64,000 nucleotides of DNA, from contig JAKAHR010000018.1 of NCBI GenBank assembly GCA_021825365.1, positions 1 through 64,000 of the forward strand. Direction: 5' to 3'. The notes beneath the pieces are model-generated. The model ran no database searches, had not been told where the DNA came from, and worked only from the letters and a program-made list of their open reading frames with translations. The position numbers and the translations under genes are program-made. The DNA is from Nitrospirota bacterium (GTDB lineage: Bacteria > Nitrospirota > Thermodesulfovibrionia > Thermodesulfovibrionales > UBA6898). Positions 55,387 to 64,000 of this stretch are shown one piece after another (position 1 is the stretch's first letter; every line of letters starts with the position of its first letter).

Positions 55387-56215
55387 TCCGATGCTGACCT
55401 CGAGTCGCCGCTCGGTGACGATCTTTCTTGCGCTTCTGATTCTGGCAGGGGTCGGAACCGGTGGGGCGTTTGCCGCGAGTTTCGATTGCAGGATTGCGCA
55501 GTCGAAGATTGAACGCGCGATCTGCGCCGACCTGAAACTGTCAGCCATCGACGAGGAACTGGCAAAGGTCTATAAGAATGCGCTGAGGCTCGCCTCCGAC
55601 CCGGCGGCAGTAAAGAAGGCCCAGCACAACTGGCTCGGGAAGGTCCGCGCTTCGGCGGAGAATCCGGAACTTATCTATGCGGCATATCTCGCCCGCATCG
55701 AGGAGATCCGCCTTGATCCGGGATCGAAAAAACGGATGTTCGCCGACACACCGCCGCCTGCATCCATTTTCGGCAGATACAGCGAGACGGAACCCGACTG
55801 TACCTACCCGAGGGAGGGAGAGGATGAATATGACTGTACAGGCGATCCGGTCGAGAGTTACTTTGACATAAAGGCCGGGCCCGACAATACGGTCACCGTT
55901 AGCGGTGAACTCAATTTCTTTAACGGATTTGCCTGCGGTCCCTTCGAGGGGAAGGCCGAATGGGTACATAACGCCCTGCGCATGCCGAACCTGGATGATG
56001 AGGAAAACCGGTGCGTTCTCATCATGAGGTTCAGGGACAACAAGATATTCACGGAGGACCCGGGGAGCTTCTGCAAAGGTGCTCTCGGATGCGGGGCGAA
56101 TGCCGGATTCCATGCTATTGAGCTTCCAAAGCTGGCGGCCGGCGGCGATTCAGTCAAGGACGGGAAGCGCGGCCCGAAGTCTTCGGGAAGCGGCACAGGG
56201 AAGAAGGGTAAATGA
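55370..56215 (+). CDS. LprI/DUF1311-domain secreted protein, long form
   Basis: 281 residues from ATG 55370 (a second ATG at 55391 is also possible; neither has a strong ribosome site). A signal peptide reaches about residue 37 (GVGTGGAFAA). Then comes the LprI/DUF1311 domain (about 38-105: FDCRIAQSKIERAICADLKLSAIDEELAKVYKNAL), which in mycobacterial LprI inhibits lysozyme. Residues 120-265 carry a Cys-rich beta domain not present in short LprI proteins, and the end is basic (KSSGSGTGKKGK). Confidence 0.75.
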   Translation: MKRISDPMLTSSRRSVTIFLALLILAGVGTGGAFAASFDCRIAQSKIERAICADLKLSAIDEELAKVYKNALRLASDPAAVKKAQHNWLGKVRASAENPELIYAAYLARIEEIRLDPGSKKRMFADTPPPASIFGRYSETEPDCTYPREGEDEYDCTGDPVESYFDIKAGPDNTVTVSGELNFFNGFACGPFEGKAEWVHNALRMPNLDDEENRCVLIMRFRDNKIFTEDPGSFCKGALGCGANAGFHAIELPKLAAGGDSVKDGKRGPKSSGSGTGKKGK

Positions 56216-56244
56216 TCAGATTGACCCCTGATCGGAGGACACGG

Positions 56245-56667
56245 ATGAGGACGACGAGCATCATTCTGGCAGTTTTATTTCTTGGCGCAGCAGCCCTTGC
56301 CTATGCGGAAAAGACGCCGGAGCACCCCATAGACAAGGCGGAGGAGGCATGCATCGATAAGGACGGCTCGACCGCGGGCATGACCGATTGCGCGGAAAAG
56401 GCATACGTCTCATGGGACAGGGAGTTGAACAGGAACTACAACGCGCTGAGCAAGAAACTTTCGCCTCGGGACAGGGAGGTCCTCAAGGCAGCGCAGAAGA
56501 AATGGCTCGAATACCGGGACCAGGAATTCAAGCTGATCGATACGATCTACTCGCAGCTGCAGGGCACGATGTATATACCCCTGCGCGTTGAAGAACGCAT
56601 AGCGATCGTGAAACAGCGGGCCCTCAAACTGGGGAACCACCTCGAACTGCTGCGCGGAGACCGTTGA
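56245..56667 (+). CDS. LprI/DUF1311-domain secreted protein, short form
   Basis: 140 residues. The ATG at 56245 follows GGAGG at 6 nt; an ATG at 56212 overlaps the previous stop but lacks a ribosome site. Signal peptide about 1-21. The DUF1311 motif is ACIDKDGSTAGMTDCAEKAYVSWDRELNRNYNAL (about 37-70), with the usual long helices after it. A second LprI-like gene right after the first suggests a shared role, perhaps in resisting lysozyme. Confidence 0.8.
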   Translation: MRTTSIILAVLFLGAAALAYAEKTPEHPIDKAEEACIDKDGSTAGMTDCAEKAYVSWDRELNRNYNALSKKLSPRDREVLKAAQKKWLEYRDQEFKLIDTIYSQLQGTMYIPLRVEERIAIVKQRALKLGNHLELLRGDR

Positions 56668-56675
56668 GGCGCGAA

Positions 56676-57878
56676 ATGAAAAAGACCCGGAGACAGAAGA
56701 ATACGAAGGCGGTCAGCATCATCTTCTTCCTTGTTCTCCTTGCCGGGGGTTTGCTCCTCGGAACCGAATCATCTCTTGTCATGGAGCGGGATCCCCAGGG
56801 CGCTGTCACCGCCGCCAATTCGTGGCGGTTCATGGGCAGGCTCCCCCTCTTTTCCCGTTCGGTGACTCATGTGAAGGACGTGAGGATGCAGGAGAAGAGT
56901 CTCAGTGAAAAGGAGCGCCGGTCATCAACGCATCGCAGTGCCTGGGGCATGCTTACGGTGCCGGAGGAACTCGTGATCATCGGCGACTCGCAGCTTCCCT
57001 ACCCCTATCGCGAGGATCTCTCCCTTATTCGGGCGTTCCTTGAAAACCCCTCCAACAACCGGTCTGTTGTGCGACATCCGATCGATATCCGGCGCAAGGT
57101 CGCATCCGTCGTCCTGCTGACCCTTGTTTTTTTCAGCATCGTCGGCTGGATCTGGCAGAAGGCTGCGGGCAGGGATCCGCTGGCAGGAGCACCGGCCAAG
57201 GTGAAGCCTCTGCCCCCGGCTGTCGGCGCTGCGGTCTTTATCTCCGCCATCATCTTTCTGATCTGGTTCTTCACTGCCGGGCATCGCGTCGTGGGGCCGA
57301 TGGCAACAAAGAAGGTGAACCTGCTCTTAACGTCCGCCGAAAAGAACAATGCCTCAGGCGTTGAACAGGCGGTGAAGAAGGGGGTGTACCTCGATGCCCG
57401 GGATGGTCAGAGCAGGACTGCGCTGATGCTGGCCGCAAAATCAGGATCCGCGGATGTTGTGGATGCGTTGTTGAAGGCAGGGGCGAATCAAAACCTGCGC
57501 GACCTCGGTGACAATACCGCCCTGATGCTGGCGATCCAGGCGGGTCACCGTGATGTTGCGATGCGGCTGCTGGAATCCGGGGCGGACATCGGGGCCGCGG
57601 ACTCCAACGGACGGACAGCTATCCACTTCGCCGCTGACCAGGCGGACGCGTCTGTTCTCAGGAAGCTCATCAGTATGGGCGCCAAGGTGAACCAGCCGGA
57701 TGCCCATGGCTGGACACCGATCTTCTTCGCAGCAGCCAATGGAAGCGCGGATACGGTCAGGACCCTGCTGGCCGCAGGCGCCGATGCCCGGAAGAAACTG
57801 CCTGACGGCAGAAAGGTCACCGACCTGCCGTATTCGGATCCATCCGTCGGCCAGGTCCTTGCCGGATTTGGCAGGTGA
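56676..57878 (+). CDS. Membrane protein with ankyrin repeats
   Basis: 400 residues from ATG 56676 (GAGG at 6 nt). One transmembrane helix near 13-32, a soluble loop, two more helices (about 140-160 and 182-202), and about five ankyrin repeats in the C-terminal half (about 225-400, e.g. SRTALMLAAKSGSADVVDALLKAGAN). Ankyrin domains bind proteins; with three helices the repeats would lie on the side opposite to the N-terminus. It follows the short LprI gene by 8 bp. Confidence 0.8.
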   Translation: MKKTRRQKNTKAVSIIFFLVLLAGGLLLGTESSLVMERDPQGAVTAANSWRFMGRLPLFSRSVTHVKDVRMQEKSLSEKERRSSTHRSAWGMLTVPEELVIIGDSQLPYPYREDLSLIRAFLENPSNNRSVVRHPIDIRRKVASVVLLTLVFFSIVGWIWQKAAGRDPLAGAPAKVKPLPPAVGAAVFISAIIFLIWFFTAGHRVVGPMATKKVNLLLTSAEKNNASGVEQAVKKGVYLDARDGQSRTALMLAAKSGSADVVDALLKAGANQNLRDLGDNTALMLAIQAGHRDVAMRLLESGADIGAADSNGRTAIHFAADQADASVLRKLISMGAKVNQPDAHGWTPIFFAAANGSADTVRTLLAAGADARKKLPDGRKVTDLPYSDPSVGQVLAGFGR

Positions 57879-57890
57879 TCAATCCGTAAC

Positions 57891-58712
57891 ATGCCGGTCC
57901 AGATGATCCAGAAGAGCAGGGAGCGCTTCAAGAGGTTCCTGCAAAAGCGGTTTTCCCTCAGACTGCACATGTTCCTCATCCTGAGCGGAGTCTTCTGCGC
58001 CGGACTCCTCTGCTCGAAGCTCCTCCTCGAACTGCATGTCCGGAGCATGCTCATCAGATATCCTGCCGCTGTCCTCTTCTCCTATGTCTCCTTCTTCGGC
58101 CTGGTGAAGCTCTGGCTCATCTATCTGACTTCGTCGTCAGGCAGGAAGAACAGTCTTGTGGAGAGCGGATCAGGCGGAGGAGACGGCATCCTGTCTGATC
58201 TTTCGCTCGACCTGCCGGGATCAGGCTCTGGCGGGCCTTCCTTCGGAGGAGGCGGAGGCGGCACCTTCGGAGGAGGCGGGGCATCCGCGTCATTTAACGG
58301 CCCTCAGATTCAGGCATTCGCCGTATCGCCTCCCGATTCAGGCGGGGGCCCGGGCAGTGGTATCGCCGATAGCGCGGGGGATGCGGTCTCAGGGATCTTC
58401 GATGGAGACGATGCATGGGTACTCATCGTCCTCGGCATCATCCTGGCGATTATCTGCGGCGCCGGGATCTACCTCATCTACCAGGCGCCGGTGATCCTCT
58501 CTGATGCTGCCTTCCAGGCGGCATTATCGACCAGCCTGATCAGGCGCATGAAGAAGATGAGTGACCCGGACTGGATGGGCAGCGTCTTCCGTACGACCTC
58601 CGTACCGTTCCTGGTCGTCCTGACAGCTGCGACCGCATCGGCATGGGCAGCGCACCGTGCATATCCCGAGGCTGCGAAGATGTCCGAGGTGGTGCGCCAC
58701 CTGCTGCAGTAA
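57891..58712 (+). CDS. Glycine-rich membrane protein of unknown function
   Basis: 273 residues with two to three hydrophobic helices near the N-terminus (about 24-48, 55-80), a Gly/Ser-rich low-complexity linker (about 90-145, including runs of six and four Gly) and two more helices toward the C-terminus (about 175-200 and 240-258). I do not recognise a family. It is 12 bp after the ankyrin gene, and so is likely part of the same unit. Confidence 0.6.
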   Translation: MPVQMIQKSRERFKRFLQKRFSLRLHMFLILSGVFCAGLLCSKLLLELHVRSMLIRYPAAVLFSYVSFFGLVKLWLIYLTSSSGRKNSLVESGSGGGDGILSDLSLDLPGSGSGGPSFGGGGGGTFGGGGASASFNGPQIQAFAVSPPDSGGGPGSGIADSAGDAVSGIFDGDDAWVLIVLGIILAIICGAGIYLIYQAPVILSDAAFQAALSTSLIRRMKKMSDPDWMGSVFRTTSVPFLVVLTAATASAWAAHRAYPEAAKMSEVVRHLLQ

Positions 58713-58727
58713 TCAGGCCTGCAGTCT

Positions 58728-60881
58728 TTATGGCGAGGCTATCAGGCGGGCAACCGTATCGGAGAGGGTACTGAAGTCATAGGGTTTTTCGATGATCCCC
58801 CTGAACCCATAGCTGGCGAAATCCGCCATGATCGGGTCCTGCGAATAGCCGCTTGTTATCGCCACCCTCGCCTTCGGGTCGATCCGAAGCAGGCTCCCGA
58901 TCGTCTCGACGCCGCCCATCCCGCCCGGGATAGTCAGGTCGGTGAGCACGATATCAAAGGGGTGCTCCGAGTTCATCGCCTCTTTGTACACGGAAAGCGC
59001 CTTCGCTCCGTCGTCAACGGAACACACCACAAACCCGGCGTACTCCAGTATCTCGCAGAGGCACTGTCGCAGATCATCCTCGTCATCCACCACGAGGACC
59101 TTCCCCGTATGCCTGGCGGCAACCGTCCCTTCGGCAGGGAATTCTTCCTCCGCCTTTTCGAAGGAGGCCGGCAGATAAAGGGTAAACACCGTCCCCTTGC
59201 CGACCTGTGAGACAAGCCCTATGTGCCCGTTGTGCTTCTTCATGATCGAATAGGCGATCGCCAGCCCGAGGCCGGTACCCTCCCTGGTAGAAAAATAAGG
59301 GTCAAAGATCTTGTTCACATACTCCGGGGCTATCCCTGTCCCGTGGTCACTGACGGTGAGCATGACGTATTTGCCCGCGGCAAGGGCCGGAATCTGTTCA
59401 TCCCCGATGACGATATTTTCTGCAGCAACCTCTATGTCCCCCCCCTCGGGCGAGGCCTGTGCAGCATTGATCACCAGGTTGCTTATCACCTGCACGATCT
59501 GGCCGGAATCGGCAAATACCGCCCAGAGGTCGTCCGCCGCCGAGACACTGCCCCTGACCCGGGACCCGCTCAGCGCAAACTCCACCGTCTCTCTGAGCAC
59601 ATTCGACAGGTCGATGCTTCTGATCACCGGGGCGCCGCCCTTTGCAAAGGTGAGCAACTGATGTGTCAGGGCGGTCGCCCTGTGGCTTGCGAGGGAAATC
59701 CTCTTCAGATATGCCCCGGGTTCCCTGCCCTGCTCCCGTGCGATCCGGGCCAGCTCGGCGTTCCCGCCGATGCCCGCAAGGATATTATTAAAATCGTGGG
59801 CGATGCCGCCGGCAAGCAGGCCGACCGATTCGAGCTTGCCGGTCCGATAGAGGTCCTCTTCCATGTGGACCTGGTCGGTGACATCCCGAAAGACGAGCAC
59901 AGCGCCGATGATCTTCCCGTCCTTGTCCAGGATGGGGGCGCCGCTGTCTGCAATTATCCGCTCCACGCCGTTGCGGCCCGCCAGGAGCTTATAATCCCTG
60001 GCAGAGGCGGTGCGACCGTCCCACAGAACGCTCTTCAGCGCCGTGCTGCAGGGCTGACCTGACCTCCGGTCCCTGACGCGCACCACCTCCTCCACCCCCT
60101 TGCCTGCCACATCTTCCTGGCTCCAGCCGGTCATCTCCTCTGCCACCTTATTTATCAGGGTCACGCTCCCGTCCATTGCCGTGGCTATAACGCCATCGCC
60201 GATCGATCGAAGCGTGACCGCGAGCCGTCCCTTTTCGGAGGAAAGAGCCTCGCGCGCCTGTCTGAGCTGCTCTACGGAATCGCGCAGCTCACTGTTCTTG
60301 ATCTCTATCCTCATCGCCGCCGCCTTGACGTGTTCGAAGAGCGACGTGATCGACCACAGGACGATGACGCTGGGGATGAAGCGCAGCTTCACATCTGCCG
60401 GATACGTTGCCGAAAGAAGCGGTGTCCCCGGCCAAAAAAGGATAACGCCGGCGATGAAGAGCGAGGTGAAGACTACTGCAGACCCCTTCCTGAACCCCAG
60501 GAGAAAAAGGACTATCGGCGGAAACGAATAGTACCACAATATACCGGAATTGTTGCTTCCCCCGGAGGCGAGCAGATAGAGGAACATGGGAAAGAGCACG
60601 GAGATGAGAAAATAGCCGAGGGAGACGTAGTTTTTTGTCCTCCTCAGGAAATAGAAGCAGCCGACGCAGAGAAGCCCGGCCGTGGTAATGATGTACCCCA
60701 GGGGCTGGATGTTCCGGTAGATATCAAAGAGGCCGAAGACCAGGACAAAAGGGGTGCCCACGATCAGTATCAGGTTCAGCATCATGAACTTGTACTGGGC
60801 GCCCGGTTCTCCCTTCCCGTGCATCCCGCTCGTGAAGATGTTCATGACAATGCCGCGAAGCCTATGTGAGTCCGATTCCAT
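58728..60881 (-). CDS. Membrane hybrid histidine kinase with PAS and receiver
   Basis: 717 residues. About six transmembrane helices fill residues 30-185 (7TM-like integral sensor), then a coiled segment, a PAS domain (about 215-340), HisKA with GGIAHDFNNIL (about 358), HATPase (about 450-575, VISNLVINAAQASPEGG and DHGTGIAPE), and a C-terminal receiver with phospho-Asp in IVLTDLTIPGG (about 650). Signal unknown. Convergent with the glycine-rich protein gene. Confidence 0.88.
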   Translation of the reverse strand: MESDSHRLRGIVMNIFTSGMHGKGEPGAQYKFMMLNLILIVGTPFVLVFGLFDIYRNIQPLGYIITTAGLLCVGCFYFLRRTKNYVSLGYFLISVLFPMFLYLLASGGSNNSGILWYYSFPPIVLFLLGFRKGSAVVFTSLFIAGVILFWPGTPLLSATYPADVKLRFIPSVIVLWSITSLFEHVKAAAMRIEIKNSELRDSVEQLRQAREALSSEKGRLAVTLRSIGDGVIATAMDGSVTLINKVAEEMTGWSQEDVAGKGVEEVVRVRDRRSGQPCSTALKSVLWDGRTASARDYKLLAGRNGVERIIADSGAPILDKDGKIIGAVLVFRDVTDQVHMEEDLYRTGKLESVGLLAGGIAHDFNNILAGIGGNAELARIAREQGREPGAYLKRISLASHRATALTHQLLTFAKGGAPVIRSIDLSNVLRETVEFALSGSRVRGSVSAADDLWAVFADSGQIVQVISNLVINAAQASPEGGDIEVAAENIVIGDEQIPALAAGKYVMLTVSDHGTGIAPEYVNKIFDPYFSTREGTGLGLAIAYSIMKKHNGHIGLVSQVGKGTVFTLYLPASFEKAEEEFPAEGTVAARHTGKVLVVDDEDDLRQCLCEILEYAGFVVCSVDDGAKALSVYKEAMNSEHPFDIVLTDLTIPGGMGGVETIGSLLRIDPKARVAITSGYSQDPIMADFASYGFRGIIEKPYDFSTLSDTVARLIASP

Positions 60882-61472
60882 CCTTAATCCCTTTCAGAGC
60901 ATCTCCAGCCGGCTCCCAGACTTGGTGGATGCCACCTCTCTGCGGTGACAGATGCCGGGTGCTTATCAGCATCCGTCCAGAAAACTATCAGCCCACCGCA
61001 AGGCCACGGTGAATGGCCGCCACAAACGCCGCGTCTGCATTATAATATCCGATTTTCGGCAAAACAGGAAACGGTCATTGCATGCAGGGGATCTTATGCA
61101 GAGGGTACTACGTCTGCCGGTCAATTCCCGCCGGAGAGAGCCGCATTTTATCGGCTTGCCGCCTTCCGCCCTGCGACCTGGCAAGAGCCTGTCTACCTGC
61201 AGGAAGAAGCCGTCATGACAGGTGTCCTGGGACAGGCATCGCCCCGACCATCCCGGTTTAATAGCGTGTCAAAAGGTGATATAGTGTGCTTATCACATGG
61301 ACTGATGTGCTTGGGGTGATCGCTGCCGTTGTCAAAGGTTGCGGGATGACGAAAAGGGGAAAAGAAGGTCAGTACACAGCCAGGACCCGTGGGAGAATTA
61401 GAGGGAACATGGTTTCGCTTTTCCATAAGGGCCGCTCACTAACAGCCGGTCAGGCAGAGGAGGGTAATCCTA
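60882..61472. other. Intergenic region between two divergent kinase genes
   Basis: About 590 bp with no convincing gene. It has a perfect TATAAT at 61041-61046 with no -35 box, and an extended -10 (TG-A-TATAGT, 61277-61285) that could drive the kinase at 61473 with a leader of about 180 nt. The half-sites GTGATA and TATCAC (61276-61281 and 61291-61296) overlap that box and could be an operator. Confidence 0.4.
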
Positions 61473-64000
61473 ATGGGCTGGTATAAAGATATGAAAATCA
61501 GGGACAAGCTCTTTGCCGGATATGCCTTTGTGGTGCTCATTACTCTTGCCCTCGGTCTTTTCGGATATCTCCAGATCAATAAGCTCGCCGGCGACGACAT
61601 CAAGATCTACGAACAGGGGATCGTGGCGATGGACGGGATGGGCGACATCAGTTCAAATTTCCAGCGAGTACGGGCCAATGTCCGGGAGATCATCCTTGAA
61701 AACGTTCCCAAAGAGATCGAGTACTATGAGAGGCAGATCTGGAAATTCCGCGAGGATGTCGGCAAGGAAGCGAAGGCCCTGGAAAAGGCGCTTCCCGACG
61801 CGGAGGCGAAGAATCTGTATGACGCCTTTATGGAATCCCGTAATATGTACGGCGTACACCTGGCAAAGATCATTGAACTGGCAAAACAGAATAAGGATGC
61901 AGAGGCAACGGAATACCTGAAGAGGGATGCCTACGAAACAGAGAAGGAGATGATCGAAGGCATCGATAAACTGTCAGCGCACCTGGCAAAGGTTGCCAAG
62001 ACACTTTCGGATCAGGATATCGCGTCTGCCACAATGGCGGGAAGGGTAATGCTGGGACTGGTGCTCGGCGCCTCGCTGCTCGCGGCAATCATGGCCCTGC
62101 TGATCACCCGCAGCGTAGTCGGCCCTCTGCGCCTCGTGCTGGATGCAGTCCGTCTTCAGCAGGAAGGGGGGAAGGAAAAGGCCCGACTGGTTGAGGCTAT
62201 TGCAGGGGGCGATCTGAGCCGGGAGGTTGTCATCGCCGATCCGATGACATTGGAGAAAGACCGGATCAGCAGAGACGAAGCCGGCATGCTGCTGCAGGCC
62301 GTCGCAGGCATGAGCGAGATACAGTCCTCCCTTGACCAGGCGTTTGCCCGCATGACCGAATCGCTGCGAAGGAGCCGCAGGGAGGAGCTCGGACGCGACT
62401 GGCTGAAGACCGGTCTTAATCAGATGAACGCCCTGATGAGAGGGGATCAAAAGACAAAAGAGATGGCGGAACAGGTCCTGACCTTCCTGGCCGAATATCT
62501 GAAGGCAGGCGCAGCGGCTTTTTATCTCTACGAAGAAAAGGAGTCGGCCCTTGTCCTCACCGCCACGTATGCCCTTACCCGGCGCAAGAACCTCGGCGAC
62601 CGCTTCCGTCTTGGAGAAGGACTTATCGGCCAGGCCGCTCTTGAAAGAAAGCCGATATGCCTTTCCAATATCCCGCCGGACTATTTCCGCATCGTCTCGG
62701 CCCTCGGCGAATCCGTGCCTCAGAACATTGTTGCGCTGCCGCTCCTGCATAACGGACAGCTCGTGGCCGCCATGGAACTCGGCTCCTTCAGGCCGTTCAC
62801 CGACGCAGAACTCGATTTCCTGAACCAGGTGATCGAGGGTATCGCCATCGGTCTTGGGGTGTCACACTCCCGGCAGAGGATCAATGAACTCCTCGAACAG
62901 ACCCAGCAGCAGACGGAAGAGCTCAGGGCGCAGCAGGAAGAACTGCAACAGACCAACGAAGAACTCGAAGAGCGCGCCGAGATGCTCGAGCAGCAGAGAA
63001 AGCAGATACAGGCAAAGAACCGGGAGATCGAGACGGCAAGCACCGAACTGAGGCGCAAGGCGGCCGACCTTGAAAAGGTGAGCGCCTACAAATCGGAGTT
63101 TCTCGCGAATATGTCCCATGAGCTGCGCACGCCGCTGAACAGCATGATGATCCTCTCAAGCCTCCTCATGGAAAACAAGGAAGGCAACCTGACGGTCAAA
63201 CAAAAGGAGTTTGCCGCGACCATCAGCAGCGCCGGCAGGGACCTTCTGAGCCTGATCAATGATATACTCGACCTTTCAAAGGTAGAGGCCGGAGGTCTTG
63301 AGCTGCTGTATGAAGACGTGGAGGTCAGCGCATTTTGCGGGATGCTCGAAGACATGTTCACCCCCCAGGCGGAGCAAAAGGGGCTGGACTTCAGCGTCAT
63401 GATCGAAGACAGCACTCCTGCCAGGATCCGGCTGGACGAGCAGCGCACCCAGCAGATAGTGAAGAACCTCCTCTCAAATGCCATCAAGTTCACTGAAGAA
63501 GGATCCGTCGTCCTTGCCATATCAGTCCCGCCCGGCTCCGTCAACCCGTTGTCGGTCCCGGCGGTCGCCTTTAGTGTGAGAGACACCGGGATAGGCATAG
63601 AGAAAGAGAAGCATGAGCTGGTATTTCAGGCCTTTCAACAGGCCGACGGCGGCACGAGCCGGAAGTTTGGAGGCACAGGCCTGGGGCTGTCCATCTCCCT
63701 GCAGCTTGCCCGCAGGATGGGAGGCGACATTACCCTTGAAAGCGAACGGGGCAAGGGAAGCACCTTCACGCTTTATCTCCCGATCGTCGGGAAGGCCGCT
63801 GAAGGACAACCACCCTTGCCGCAGGCGTCCATGAAGTCCGCAACAGGAAAGACCCCGCCTAAAAGCCTGCCAGTTCCGGAGGATACCGCCGAACCGTCAG
63901 GGACACCTCTTCCGGATGACAGGGAAAGGCTGAAGAAGGGAGACAAGAGCATATTGATCATCGAGGATGACCTGAATTTTGCCAGGACCCTGATGGTGAT
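61473..64000 (+). CDS. Membrane hybrid histidine kinase, cut by window end
   Basis: Open from ATG 61473 (AGGAGGG ribosome site) to the end of the window, 842 codons seen. TM1 about 16-38, a helical four-helix-bundle-type periplasmic sensor (about 40-187), TM2 about 188-212, HAMP (about 213-285), GAF (about 310-455), long coiled coil (about 466-540), HisKA with phospho-His in NMSHELRTPLN (about 548), HATPase (about 650-770, KNLLSNAIKF and DTGIGI, GGTGLGLS), then a Pro-rich linker and the start of a receiver (ILIIEDDLNFARTLM). The sensor resembles that of chemoreceptors. Confidence 0.9.
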   Translation, partial: MGWYKDMKIRDKLFAGYAFVVLITLALGLFGYLQINKLAGDDIKIYEQGIVAMDGMGDISSNFQRVRANVREIILENVPKEIEYYERQIWKFREDVGKEAKALEKALPDAEAKNLYDAFMESRNMYGVHLAKIIELAKQNKDAEATEYLKRDAYETEKEMIEGIDKLSAHLAKVAKTLSDQDIASATMAGRVMLGLVLGASLLAAIMALLITRSVVGPLRLVLDAVRLQQEGGKEKARLVEAIAGGDLSREVVIADPMTLEKDRISRDEAGMLLQAVAGMSEIQSSLDQAFARMTESLRRSRREELGRDWLKTGLNQMNALMRGDQKTKEMAEQVLTFLAEYLKAGAAAFYLYEEKESALVLTATYALTRRKNLGDRFRLGEGLIGQAALERKPICLSNIPPDYFRIVSALGESVPQNIVALPLLHNGQLVAAMELGSFRPFTDAELDFLNQVIEGIAIGLGVSHSRQRINELLEQTQQQTEELRAQQEELQQTNEELEERAEMLEQQRKQIQAKNREIETASTELRRKAADLEKVSAYKSEFLANMSHELRTPLNSMMILSSLLMENKEGNLTVKQKEFAATISSAGRDLLSLINDILDLSKVEAGGLELLYEDVEVSAFCGMLEDMFTPQAEQKGLDFSVMIEDSTPARIRLDEQRTQQIVKNLLSNAIKFTEEGSVVLAISVPPGSVNPLSVPAVAFSVRDTGIGIEKEKHELVFQAFQQADGGTSRKFGGTGLGLSISLQLARRMGGDITLESERGKGSTFTLYLPIVGKAAEGQPPLPQASMKSATGKTPPKSLPVPEDTAEPSGTPLPDDRERLKKGDKSILIIEDDLNFARTLMV

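Noticed and set aside
61148..61155. GCCGATAA on the minus strand as a sigma-28 (-10) element
   Set aside because: No TAAA-type -35 element at the required distance and no flagellar gene next to it.
60945..61319. 124-codon open frame between the two kinase genes
   Set aside because: Low-complexity composition, no ribosome site, no domain; more likely non-coding.
1..64000. tRNA, rRNA, CRISPR arrays, toxin-antitoxin pairs, phage genes
   Set aside because: I looked for T-loop motifs, spaced direct repeats and typical small gene pairs and found none that hold up.

Overview
The window is GC-rich, densely packed bacterial chromosome from a Gram-negative organism: it carries envelope genes such as ftsEX, an EnvC-like activator, lipoproteins with lipoboxes, a type IV pilus tip operon, and a lipid-linked sugar transfer cluster with a PAP2 domain. 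Gene content and protein style fit a Nitrospirota- or Desulfobacterota-like lineage. That is an inference; there is no rRNA or other taxonomic marker here. I see no tRNA, rRNA, CRISPR array, prophage or intact insertion sequence.

Layout. 1-482 is non-coding with several perfect hairpins. 483-1067 is a lipoprotein. 1095-6404 is purL-purB (reverse). 6654-13303 is a reverse run of ROK kinase, lepA, lepB, a small membrane protein, ribE, ribBA, ribH and nusB. 13430-14268 holds an ArsR-like regulator and a selenocysteine-encoding but internally deleted selD. 14387-18767 is an envelope and division operon: unknown gene, ftsE, ftsX, EnvC-like activator, ctpA. 18884-32194 is mostly housekeeping: exonuclease, kinase, MEDS/PAS hybrid histidine kinase, PfkB kinase, uvrC, TPR lipoprotein, accA, dnaE. 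32329-41051 is a six-gene reverse operon for PilY1, minor pilins and a lipoprotein, behind a consensus sigma-54 promoter with an upstream palindrome. 41311-51434 holds bioA, a lipid-linked glycosyl transfer cluster (YbhN-like protein, GT2, PAP2-GT39 fusion), a response regulator, a PlsC-like acyltransferase, cobA-hemD and an M24 peptidase. 51546-58712 holds cspA with a structured leader, an IPTL-CTERM protein broken by one amber codon, and a forward cluster of poorly known envelope proteins (Sm-like secreted protein, two LprI-like proteins, ankyrin membrane protein, glycine-rich membrane protein). Two more hybrid histidine kinases end the window, the last one cut by its edge.

How the genes work together. 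FtsE/FtsX and the EnvC-like protein form a classic module that gates peptidoglycan hydrolysis at the septum, and CtpA follows as a periplasmic protease. The pilus operon supplies the tip adhesin and the minor pilins that prime assembly, and its promoter predicts RpoN plus an enhancer-binding protein as regulators. The GT2, YbhN-like and PAP2-GT39 proteins look like a pathway that loads a sugar on a polyprenyl carrier and transfers it to an envelope acceptor.

The strongest unusual signals are: the internally deleted selD that keeps its UGA codon and a SECIS-like hairpin; a recurring promoter geometry that puts the start codon at the predicted transcription start (dnaE, arsR-like, exonuclease, hybrid kinase, lipoprotein, nearly cobA-hemD), suggesting leaderless mRNAs; a Shine-Dalgarno-sequestering switch before the gene at 54311; and a PilY1 with about 30 cysteines inserted just after the MIDAS motif.
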